From Alloprevotella sp. (GTDB lineage Bacteria; Bacteroidota; Bacteroidia; Bacteroidales; Bacteroidaceae), in the NCBI GenBank assembly GCA_017477205.1, contig JAFUXE010000075.1, forward strand, positions 1-6,032: a stretch of DNA of 6,032 bases, in the 5' to 3' direction. Below the pieces are notes generated by a model. It was given only the letters and a program-made list of their open reading frames with translations. It was not told where the DNA came from and did no database searches. Position numbers and translations under genes: made by a program. This document shows, one piece after another, positions 1-6,032 of the stretch; position 1 is the stretch's first letter; every line of letters begins with the position of its first letter.

Positions 1-33
1 AGCGCGAAACTACGTATAGCAAAAAAAATATAA
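1..33 (+). CDS. rsmH: RsmH (MraW) 16S rRNA methyltransferase, C-terminal end only
   Basis: The first ten codons read SAKLRIAKKI and end at a TAA stop (31-33). This matches the conserved SAKLR-type C-terminus of RsmH, the S-adenosylmethionine-dependent enzyme that N4-methylates C1402 of 16S rRNA. In most bacteria it lies directly upstream of ftsL and ftsI, and the next gene here is an ftsL-like gene starting only 3 bp after the stop. Only about 10 residues are visible, so the call rests on this short tail plus gene order. A run of eight A bases (21-28) encodes the terminal lysines. Confidence 0.85.
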   Translation, partial: SAKLRIAKKI

Positions 34-36
34 GGT

Positions 37-492
37 ATGTCGCTGTTCAAAAGGAAAAAGAAGAAACACGCCCCGAAAGACGCAGGAAGCGTGAAGAAAG
101 CCGAAACCTCCTCCGCCAAGGCCCTGAAGGAACTGGTGAGCGAGGAGGAGGGCGAGAAGCTGGACCTCTCGCTCCGCAGCATCCTGGGCGGCGACATCCT
201 GGCAGGCGGCTGGTTCCGCCGCCACTTCTGGTACATCGTGCTCTGCATCGCGCTCTGCATCGTTTACGTCGGCAACCGCTACTATGTACAGAAAGAGCTC
301 ATCCTCAAGCGTCAGCTGGAGGACAGCATCGTGGACCGACGCTACAAGCTCATCACCATATCCAGCCAGATTACGGAGCGCACGCGGCGCAGCAACGTGG
401 AGAAAAGCCTTGCCGACACGACGCTGAAAACGTCCACGACGCCCATCTATACGCTGCCCGTGGAGGAAACCGACACCGCCAAAACAGAATAA
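37..492 (+). CDS. ftsL: FtsL-like cell division protein
   Basis: A 151-residue bitopic membrane protein, probably the Bacteroidota counterpart of FtsL, which works with FtsB and FtsQ to position and activate FtsW-FtsI at the septum. Residues 1-60 form a cytoplasmic N-terminus. It begins with a strongly basic stretch (FKRKKKK, residues 4-10), followed by an acidic patch near 35-40 and an SLRSILGGDIL segment before the membrane. One hydrophobic helix covers about 64-79. The periplasmic part starts with a Lys/Glu/Leu-rich segment (about 84-120) that could form a coiled coil, then a Thr-rich tail containing TPIYTLP. The ATG at 37 follows the rsmH stop by 3 bp and the gene lies just before ftsI, the standard ftsL slot. 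Sequence identity to proteobacterial FtsL is not evident; the assignment rests on position, topology and remembered similarity to the Bacteroidota FtsL-like family. The cytoplasmic region is long compared with E. coli FtsL. Confidence 0.85.
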   Translation: MSLFKRKKKKHAPKDAGSVKKAETSSAKALKELVSEEEGEKLDLSLRSILGGDILAGGWFRRHFWYIVLCIALCIVYVGNRYYVQKELILKRQLEDSIVDRRYKLITISSQITERTRRSNVEKSLADTTLKTSTTPIYTLPVEETDTAKTE

Positions 493-538
493 AAACACCG
501 ATTTCACCGAATAAAATCACCTTTAAAGCTTATCACGC

Positions 539-2929
539 ATGGACTTCCCAGGAAAAAAAGTAATGCCCCGATATTTCGTCATTGCAGCTATGCTGACACT
601 ATGCGGCGTTGCCATCTTGGGACGCGCCACCTACCTCATCGCCTACGATAAAGACTACTGGCTTGAGGTGGACTCCATCAACGTGAAGAAAGACCTCAAC
701 CCGGAATATCCCGTACGCGGTGACATCCTGGCGGACAACGGCGAGGTGCTGGCATCTTCGGTGCCGGAATACAATCTCTGCTTCGACTTCAGGTCCTACG
801 AAAAGGACCCCGTGATGCTGCGACGCGACAAGTTCCGCCGCTATCTGACCATCATGCTCAACCTGGACACCATCTGCCGCGGCCTCCACGAGGTGTTCCC
901 GGACATTGACACCGTGAAACTACAGGAACACATCATCGAGGGCTACCACAAGCAGAGCGCAGCCTGGAAGGTGTACCCGCGTCGCGTGACATATATTGAG
1001 TATTCCAAGCTTCTGCAGCAGCCCTTCTTCAACAAGAGCCCACGCAGCAAAGGTTTCTACGGCGGGAAGTTTGAAGTACGCAAAAAGCCCTTCGGCAGCC
1101 TGGCAGGCCGCTTCGTCGGGGACCTTGAGATTCAAGGCCAGCAGAACAAGGGCCGGACGGGACTGGAGCTGAAACTGGACGGCGTACTGCGCGGACAAAT
1201 GGGATGGAGCCACCGCACGAAAGTGCTGGACAGCATGGTGGAAGAAATGGACAAGCAACCCGAAAACGGGTGGAACGTGGAGACAACGCTGAACGTCACC
1301 ATGCAGGAAATCTGCGAAAAGACGCTGCGCGAGCACCTTGAGGAATATCAGGCGGCAGAAGGCGGCGTGGAATTTGGCCTTTGCATCCTCATGGAAGTGG
1401 CCACGGGCGACGTGAAAGCCATCTCCAGCCTGACCAACAAGGACGGCAAGTTCCTCGACATCAACGACCAGGCCATCACCTACCGCACCGAGCCGGGCTC
1501 CGTATTCAAACCTATGTCCTTCCTCATCGCCTTCGACGAAGGCTACCTCCACATGGACGACCTCGTAAATGTCGGCAACGGCCGCAAGAAGTTCTACGGC
1601 CGCGAGATGACCGACCACAACGTGGGCTCCGGAGGCTACGGCACGCTGACAGCGGAGATGTGCATCGCCAACTCCTCAAACATTGGTGTCGCCACATTCA
1701 TCGACCGCTTCTACAGCAGCAATCCTCAGCACTTCGTGGACAAACTCCACGAAATCGGTGTAGGTGAAGACCTCCAGGTGCCCATCCCGAACTACAGGAA
1801 ACCGCGCATCAAGGCACCCAACAGCCTGCTGGAGGGTGAATACTGGGCAAAGACCGACCTCCCCTGGATGAGCTACGGCTACGTGACGCAGCTGGCACCC
1901 ATCAACACGCTGACATTCTACAACGGCATCGCCAACAACGGCCGCATGATGCGTCCCCGCTTCATCAAGGCATACACGCAAAACGGCGAGGTGATGGAGG
2001 AATTTCCGCCCGTAGTCCTGCGCGAACGCATGGCGCAGCACGACGAGGCCATCAAGAACATCCAGCAATGCCTGCGCTCCGTCGTCGTGAAAGGCGTGGG
2101 CAAGAGATACAACTCACGGAAGATACACATCGCAGGCAAGACGGGAACCGCCGTCGATTACTCCGGTGGCCGTCGCAACAACACGCGCTTCGTCTCCTTC
2201 GCAGGATACTTCCCCTACGAATCGCCAAAGTACTCCTGCATCGTATGCGTGAAGAAAAATGTTCCCGCTGCAGGCGGACGCCACTGCGAGCCCATATTCG
2301 TGGAAATTGCGGAGACGGTACTTGCGCAGGAGCTCCAACGCAGCTATCAGACCGCAAAGGACTCCGTACATACGGCAACGCCCTTCGTCAGCAACGGCGA
2401 CATCAAGGCGGCGGGTGAAGTACTCTCCAACATGAACATCAGCTTCCAGCGCGACGAAATACCAAGCGGCAATGCCTGGGGCGTGGCAGAAGTAAGGGGA
2501 CAGAGCATTTCGCTACGCCAAAGCGACCTTGCAGGCAACATCATGCCCGACATGAAGGGCTACGGTCTGCGCGATGCCGTTTACAGGCTGGAGAAGATGG
2601 GACTGAAAGTGAAGTGCATTGGTGCAGGACACGTCGTGGGACAAAGCATGAAGCCCGGACAGACGGTGACGGCGGGAGAGAAAGTGGTGCTCACGCTGGC
2701 ACACGGCAAGGCGGAGAACCGCACCGTGACCGACAGTCTGCAACACGTGGCAGAAACCGCCGCACAGGCGGAGGCCGCCCAGGCCGGCACACAGCGTGAC
2801 GACAGCACTGCCGTCAACAACGGCACGGAAAAGAAACCTGCACCGAAAAAGAAGCCCGAGGAAAAGCAAAAAGCAACGGCTTCATCGGAGAATCGCACCT
2901 CAGCAACGAACAAGAACAAAAAATCATAG
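539..2929 (+). CDS. ftsI: FtsI / PBP3, septal peptidoglycan transpeptidase with PASTA domain
   Basis: A 796-residue class B penicillin-binding protein that cross-links septal peptidoglycan in the periplasm, with FtsW as glycosyltransferase partner. A short N-terminus leads into one membrane anchor (about 11-30). The pedestal/dimerisation domain starts with the [15 protein letters not shown] motif (RGD at 60-62) and ends with the [15 protein letters not shown] element (about 205-219). The transpeptidase domain (about 275-600) has all three active-site motifs: SVFK with nucleophile Ser321, SSN at 379-381, and KTG at 534-536. One PASTA-like domain lies at about 667-721, as in some other Bacteroidota FtsI proteins and in SpoVD/PBP2x-type enzymes. 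After it comes a low-complexity Ala-rich then Lys/Pro/Glu-rich tail (about 735-796). The ATG at 539 is preferred because it gives a normal short cytoplasmic segment; Met9 (563) is an alternative that would also keep the anchor. The 46-bp gap upstream (493-538) shows no hairpin or recognisable promoter. The stop is 2 bp before murE, suggesting translational coupling. Confidence 0.97.
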   Translation: MDFPGKKVMPRYFVIAAMLTLCGVAILGRATYLIAYDKDYWLEVDSINVKKDLNPEYPVRGDILADNGEVLASSVPEYNLCFDFRSYEKDPVMLRRDKFRRYLTIMLNLDTICRGLHEVFPDIDTVKLQEHIIEGYHKQSAAWKVYPRRVTYIEYSKLLQQPFFNKSPRSKGFYGGKFEVRKKPFGSLAGRFVGDLEIQGQQNKGRTGLELKLDGVLRGQMGWSHRTKVLDSMVEEMDKQPENGWNVETTLNVTMQEICEKTLREHLEEYQAAEGGVEFGLCILMEVATGDVKAISSLTNKDGKFLDINDQAITYRTEPGSVFKPMSFLIAFDEGYLHMDDLVNVGNGRKKFYGREMTDHNVGSGGYGTLTAEMCIANSSNIGVATFIDRFYSSNPQHFVDKLHEIGVGEDLQVPIPNYRKPRIKAPNSLLEGEYWAKTDLPWMSYGYVTQLAPINTLTFYNGIANNGRMMRPRFIKAYTQNGEVMEEFPPVVLRERMAQHDEAIKNIQQCLRSVVVKGVGKRYNSRKIHIAGKTGTAVDYSGGRRNNTRFVSFAGYFPYESPKYSCIVCVKKNVPAAGGRHCEPIFVEIAETVLAQELQRSYQTAKDSVHTATPFVSNGDIKAAGEVLSNMNISFQRDEIPSGNAWGVAEVRGQSISLRQSDLAGNIMPDMKGYGLRDAVYRLEKMGLKVKCIGAGHVVGQSMKPGQTVTAGEKVVLTLAHGKAENRTVTDSLQHVAETAAQAEAAQAGTQRDDSTAVNNGTEKKPAPKKKPEEKQKATASSENRTSATNKNKKS

Positions 2930-2931
2930 CT

Positions 2932-4389
2932 ATGAACATCAAGCACATCATCGCCGCATTGCAGGCAGATGCCGTCAGGGGAGCTGCCGACACGGACATC
3001 ACGGGCGTTTGCATTGACTCCCGAAAGGCAAAAGCAGGCGACCTCTTCATCGCCGTCAAGGGCACACAGACCGACGGCCATGCGTATATCGGCAAGGCCC
3101 TTGAACAAGGTGCCGTCGCCGTGGTCCACTCCGAGAAAATTCCCGATGAAATCGCCCAAAAAGCCACTTTCATCCACGTGGAAGACACGGAAGCCGCAGC
3201 CGGCATTGCCGCCACGACATTCTACGGCAATCCCACGTCACGCCTGAAACTCGTGGGCGTAACGGGAACGAACGGCAAGACCACCATTGCCACCGTACTC
3301 TACAACCTTTTCCGTGGCCTGGGCTACAAATGCGGCCTATGCTCCACCGTCTGCAACTACATCGACGGCGAGGAGATTCCCACCGAGCACACGACGCCCG
3401 ACCCCGTCACGCTAAACGAGCTACTCAGCCGCATGGCGGATGCGGGCTGCGAATATGCCTTCATGGAGTGCAGTTCCCATGCCATCCAGCAAAAGCGCAT
3501 TGCCGGCCTGCAGTTCGCAGGCGGCATCTTCACAAACCTGACGCGCGACCATCTTGACTACCACAAGACATTCGAGAACTACCGCGACGCCAAGAAGGCC
3601 TTCTTCGACGGCCTTGCAAAGGATGCCTTTGCCATTACGAATGCCGACGACCGCAACGGCAGCGTCATGGTGCAGAACTGCAACGCCGCCATCCGCACCT
3701 ATTCCACGCGCACGGCAGCCGATTTCAAGGGACGCATCCTGGAGGAATCCCTTGAAGGCATGCTTCTGGACATGGACGGACGGGAGGTGAGCGTACACTT
3801 CGTGGGACGTTTCAACGTGTCCAACCTGCTCGCTGTCTATGCCGCAGCCGTCATGCTGGGTGAGGAGCGCGACGAAGTGCTTCGCGTACTCTCCACGCTG
3901 CGCCCCGTCAACGGACGCTTTGAGGCCATCCGCTCGCCACAGGGTTTCAGCGCCATCGTAGATTACGCGCACACGCCCGACGCATTGGAAAATGTGCTCG
4001 TAGCCATCGGTGAAATCGTACATGGAAAAGGCCGCGTCATCACCGTCTGCGGCGCAGGCGGCAACCGCGACAAGGGCAAACGCCCGCTGATGGCACAGGA
4101 AGCCGCAAAGCGCAGCGACCTCGTCATCATCACGAGCGACAATCCACGCTTCGAGGAGCCACAGGCCATCGTGGACGACATGCTGGCAGGCCTTGACGAA
4201 GCCCAACTGAAGAACACGCTCGCCATCGTGGACCGCCGCGAGGCCATCCGCACGGCCGCACGTCTGGCACAGAAGGGCGACGTCATCCTTGTGGCCGGAA
4301 AGGGACACGAGCCCTATCAGGAGGTGAAAGGTGTCAAGCACCACTTCGACGACCACGAGGAAATCCGCAAGGCCTTCGGGATTGAGTGA
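2932..4389 (+). CDS. murE: MurE, UDP-MurNAc-tripeptide synthetase (meso-DAP adding)
   Basis: A 485-residue cytoplasmic Mur ligase that uses ATP to add the third amino acid to UDP-MurNAc-L-Ala-D-Glu. Three domains are visible. The N-terminal UDP-binding domain spans about 1-105, with [18 protein letters not shown] as its signature. The central ATPase domain (about 108-310) has the P-loop TGTNGKTT (111-118), the TTPDP motif (154-158) and [19 protein letters not shown] (207-225), whose Lys221 aligns with the carbamylated lysine of the family. The C-terminal domain (from about 325) has GRFE, DYAHTPD (344-350), [13 protein letters not shown] and GKGHE (456-460). The DNPR motif at 403-406 is the known signature for meso-diaminopimelate specificity; lysine-adding enzymes differ there. 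This predicts a DAP-type peptidoglycan. The length is typical. The ATG follows the ftsI stop by 2 bp. A long reverse-strand open frame across this gene is a by-product of its codon use. Confidence 0.98.
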   Translation: MNIKHIIAALQADAVRGAADTDITGVCIDSRKAKAGDLFIAVKGTQTDGHAYIGKALEQGAVAVVHSEKIPDEIAQKATFIHVEDTEAAAGIAATTFYGNPTSRLKLVGVTGTNGKTTIATVLYNLFRGLGYKCGLCSTVCNYIDGEEIPTEHTTPDPVTLNELLSRMADAGCEYAFMECSSHAIQQKRIAGLQFAGGIFTNLTRDHLDYHKTFENYRDAKKAFFDGLAKDAFAITNADDRNGSVMVQNCNAAIRTYSTRTAADFKGRILEESLEGMLLDMDGREVSVHFVGRFNVSNLLAVYAAAVMLGEERDEVLRVLSTLRPVNGRFEAIRSPQGFSAIVDYAHTPDALENVLVAIGEIVHGKGRVITVCGAGGNRDKGKRPLMAQEAAKRSDLVIITSDNPRFEEPQAIVDDMLAGLDEAQLKNTLAIVDRREAIRTAARLAQKGDVILVAGKGHEPYQEVKGVKHHFDDHEEIRKAFGIE

Positions 4390-4407
4390 AGGCGGGGGCA
4401 ATTCCAC

Positions 4408-4447
4408 GATAACGTGATAACGTGATAACGAGATAACGTAATAACGA
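4408..4447. repeat. Five tandem copies of an 8-bp unit (GATAACGT)
   Basis: Read from 4408, the units are GATAACGT, GATAACGT, GATAACGA, GATAACGT and AATAACGA. That is an uninterrupted 40-bp array with one or two substitutions in the degenerate copies. It fills most of the 65-bp gap between the murE stop and the mraY start and ends 7 bp before the mraY ATG. The array is not an inverted repeat as a whole, although ACGT palindromes occur at unit ends (4412-4415, 4420-4423, 4436-4439). It contains no ATG and has an in-frame TAA (4434-4436), so it does not extend mraY. Function is unknown. It could be a slippage-generated microsatellite or a copy of a dispersed intergenic repeat. Confidence 0.9.
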
Positions 4448-4454
4448 AAGAAAA

Positions 4455-5726
4455 ATGCTTTATTACCTGTTCCGTTTCTTGGAAGACTACGGCGTGCCCG
4501 GCTCGGGCATGTGGAGCTACATATCGTTCCGCTCTCTGCTCGCGCTGATGCTCGCGCTGGTCATCTCCGCATGGTTTGGAGAGTATTTCATCAAGTGGAT
4601 GAAGCGCCACCACATCAGCGAGACGCAACGCGACCCGAAGATAGACCCCTTCGGTGTCGAAAAGCGCGGCGTCCCCTCCATGGGCGGCATCATCATCATC
4701 GTGGCCATCCTCGTCCCCACACTGCTCCTGGGACGTCTGCGCAACATCTACATGATCCTGATGATTCTTTCCACGGTATGGTTCGGACTCATCGGCTTTG
4801 CCGACGACTATATCAAGATATTCAAACGCAAGAAGGACGGACTGCCCGGGAAGTTCAAAGTGCTCGGACAGGTCATTGCGGGACTTGCCGTCGGCCTGAC
4901 GCTCTACCTCAGCCCCGAAGCCGTGATTCGCGAAAACGTGGAAACAAAGAATGTCAACCAAGTCACCATCGTCGATCATAAGAGCGAGCCGGTGAAATCG
5001 ACAAAAACCACCATTCCCTTCGTGAAGAACAACAACTTCGACTATGCGAGCCTCACGTCCTTCATGGGGAAGCACAAGCAGGCGGCAGGATGGGTGCTTT
5101 TCGTCATCGTGACCATTTTCGTCATCACGGCCGTATCAAACGGCGCCAACCTGAACGACGGCATGGATGGCATGGCGGCGGGAAACTCCGCCATCATCTG
5201 CATTGCGCTGGGCATACTGGCCTACGTATCCAGTAATCTCCAATGGGCGGGCTACCTGAACATCATGTTCATTCCCGGCTCGCAGGAGCTCGTCATCTTC
5301 ATCTGCGCCATGGTGGGCGCACTGATAGGCTTCCTCTGGTACAACGCCTTCCCGGCACAGATTTTCATGGGCGACACAGGCTCGCTCACCATCGGTGGAC
5401 TCATTGGCGTGCTGGCCATCATCATCCACAAGGAACTCCTGCTGCCCATTCTGTGCTTCATCTTCTTTGTGGAAAGCCTCAGCGTGATTCTGCAAACGAG
5501 CTATTTCAAACTCGGCAAAAAGCGCAACGTCAAGCAGCGCATCTTCAAACGCACACCGATACACGACAACTTCCGCGTGCTGCCCGACCAGATGGACGCC
5601 ACCTGCAAATACGTCTTCGGCAACTGGCCGCGCGGTGCCTGGCACGAGTCCAAAATCACCGTGCGCTTCTGGATAACGACCATTCTGCTCGCCGCAGCAA
5701 CCATCATTACACTTAAAATCAGATAG
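4455..5726 (+). CDS. mraY: MraY, phospho-MurNAc-pentapeptide transferase (lipid I synthase)
   Basis: An inner-membrane enzyme that transfers phospho-MurNAc-pentapeptide from UDP to undecaprenyl phosphate, giving lipid I and UMP. At 423 residues it is about 60 longer than the E. coli enzyme (360). Ten membrane helices can be read at about 22-45, 75-93, 98-116, 136-153, 211-228, 240-258, 277-297, 311-325, 328-348 and 402-420. Catalytic and cofactor-loop motifs are present: RGVPSMGG (71-78), the Asp pair in FADDYIK (D117, D118, K121), NLNDGMDG (232-239; D235 matches the third catalytic Asp), and FMGDTGS (304-310). The usual His triplet loop reads PIHDNF (368-373), with only the first His kept. 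Extra length lies in the TM4-TM5 periplasmic loop (about 154-210) and in the loop after the His motif. The ATG at 4455 is the only possible ATG after the in-frame stop at 4434, and it has a purine-rich AAAGAAAA stretch just upstream. The murD gene follows after 5 bp. Confidence 0.97.
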   Translation: MLYYLFRFLEDYGVPGSGMWSYISFRSLLALMLALVISAWFGEYFIKWMKRHHISETQRDPKIDPFGVEKRGVPSMGGIIIIVAILVPTLLLGRLRNIYMILMILSTVWFGLIGFADDYIKIFKRKKDGLPGKFKVLGQVIAGLAVGLTLYLSPEAVIRENVETKNVNQVTIVDHKSEPVKSTKTTIPFVKNNNFDYASLTSFMGKHKQAAGWVLFVIVTIFVITAVSNGANLNDGMDGMAAGNSAIICIALGILAYVSSNLQWAGYLNIMFIPGSQELVIFICAMVGALIGFLWYNAFPAQIFMGDTGSLTIGGLIGVLAIIIHKELLLPILCFIFFVESLSVILQTSYFKLGKKRNVKQRIFKRTPIHDNFRVLPDQMDATCKYVFGNWPRGAWHESKITVRFWITTILLAAATIITLKIR

Positions 5727-5731
5727 GAACC

Positions 5732-6032
5732 ATGCGCCTCGTCATATTGGGAGCCGCTGAAAGCGGCATCGGTGCCGCCGTCCTGGGACAGAAGAAGGGA
5801 TATGAAGTATTCGTCTCCGACAGCGGAAAAATCAAAGAACGTTACAAAGCCGAGCTGGAAGCCCGCAACATCCCGTGGGAAGAGGGCGGGCACACGATGG
5901 ATCGCATCCTGAATGCCAACGAAGTAGTAAAAAGTCCGGGCATCCCGGACACGGTTCCCGTCATCCGCCAGATTCGCGAGAAAAACATCCCCGTCATCAG
6001 CGAGATTGAGTTCGCAGGACGCTATACGAAGG
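5732..6032 (+). CDS. murD: MurD, UDP-MurNAc-L-alanine:D-glutamate ligase, N-terminal part
   Basis: The first 100 codons of a gene that runs off the right edge. MurD is the cytoplasmic Mur ligase that adds D-glutamate to UDP-MurNAc-L-Ala. The visible part is the Rossmann-like UDP-binding domain. It starts MRLVILGAAESGIGAAVLG, the glycine-rich nucleotide loop, with Ala where many homologues have Gly (GAAESG instead of GAGESG). It continues with VFVSDSG (residues about 27-33), the VVKSPGIP motif (about 68-75), and PVISEIEFAGRY near the window end, all characteristic of MurD. The ATG follows the mraY stop by 5 bp and is preceded by a weak Shine-Dalgarno-like AGGA (5725-5728) that overlaps the mraY stop codon, only 3 nt from the start. 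The central ATPase and C-terminal domains are outside the window, so integrity cannot be judged. Confidence 0.95.
   Translation, partial: MRLVILGAAESGIGAAVLGQKKGYEVFVSDSGKIKERYKAELEARNIPWEEGGHTMDRILNANEVVKSPGIPDTVPVIRQIREKNIPVISEIEFAGRYTK

Noticed and set aside
10..507. Reverse-strand open frame opposite the ftsL-like gene
   Set aside because: Complement of the ftsL-like coding sequence. The + strand frame has the correct position, a membrane helix and tight spacing to its neighbours.
493..538. Possible promoter or terminator in the ftsL-ftsI gap
   Set aside because: The 46 bp are A/T-rich and contain two CACCGA copies and an AAGCTT palindrome. There is no stable hairpin with a T-run and no Bacteroidota-type TTTG / TAnnTTTG pair at suitable spacing.
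920..1618. Reverse-strand open frame of 232 codons opposite ftsI
   Set aside because: Antisense shadow of the FtsI pedestal and transpeptidase coding sequence, with the same codon-bias artefact and no domain.
3421..4407. Reverse-strand open frame of 328 codons opposite murE
   Set aside because: It lies wholly antisense to a clear murE. Its translation is rich in His, Val, Ala and Asp with no recognisable domain, as expected from the complement of G/C-rich third-position codons. There is no support for a gene.
4408..4447. Octamer array as a CRISPR array or terminator hairpin
   Set aside because: The units are contiguous 8-mers without spacers, and ATAACG is not self-complementary, so neither a CRISPR array nor a stem-loop fits.
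4317..5075. Reverse-strand open frame of 252 codons spanning the murE-mraY junction
   Set aside because: It crosses two real genes on the other strand and reads through the octamer array, giving a VITLSRYHVITLS repeat. It has no family resemblance.

Overview
The window is a compact, single-strand stretch of the division and cell wall (dcw) gene cluster from a Gram-negative Bacteroidota bacterium. Prevotellaceae or another Bacteroidales family is most likely. The gene order is rsmH (last codons only), ftsL-like, ftsI, murE, mraY, murD (first 100 codons). Four things point to Bacteroidota: the gene order with no murF between murE and mraY; the divergent FtsL-like protein; an FtsI that carries a PASTA domain; and a long (423 aa) MraY with the RTPIHD-type loop and HESKITVRFW C-terminal region that I recall from Bacteroidales. 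Codon use is rich in G/C at third positions, so the genome is probably of moderately high GC for this group. This taxonomic call is inference from remembered family features, not from a database search.

Layout: 1-33 is the C-terminal end of rsmH. 37-492 is a single-pass FtsL-like divisome protein. A 46-bp gap follows with no clear signal. 539-2929 is FtsI/PBP3 (septal transpeptidase) with one C-terminal PASTA domain and a lysine-rich tail. 2932-4389 is MurE with the DNPR signature of meso-diaminopimelate-adding enzymes. 4390-4454 is the largest gap (65 bp) and holds five tandem copies of an 8-bp unit. 4455-5726 is MraY. 5732 to the window end is the start of MurD. All genes are on the + strand with gaps of 2 to 65 bp, which suggests one polycistronic transcript. 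I see no terminator, RNA gene, mobile element or CRISPR array.

Together the genes supply successive steps of peptidoglycan precursor synthesis: MurD adds D-Glu, MurE adds meso-DAP, and MraY makes lipid I at the membrane. FtsI performs septal cross-linking, with an FtsL-like partner for the divisome. RsmH is the usual rRNA methyltransferase neighbour at the head of the cluster.

This is essentially an ordinary housekeeping region and I do not find a new system. The points most worth a second look are the altered His motif (H-D-N in place of H-H-H) and two loop insertions in MraY, the octamer tandem repeat in front of mraY, and the charged tail of FtsI.
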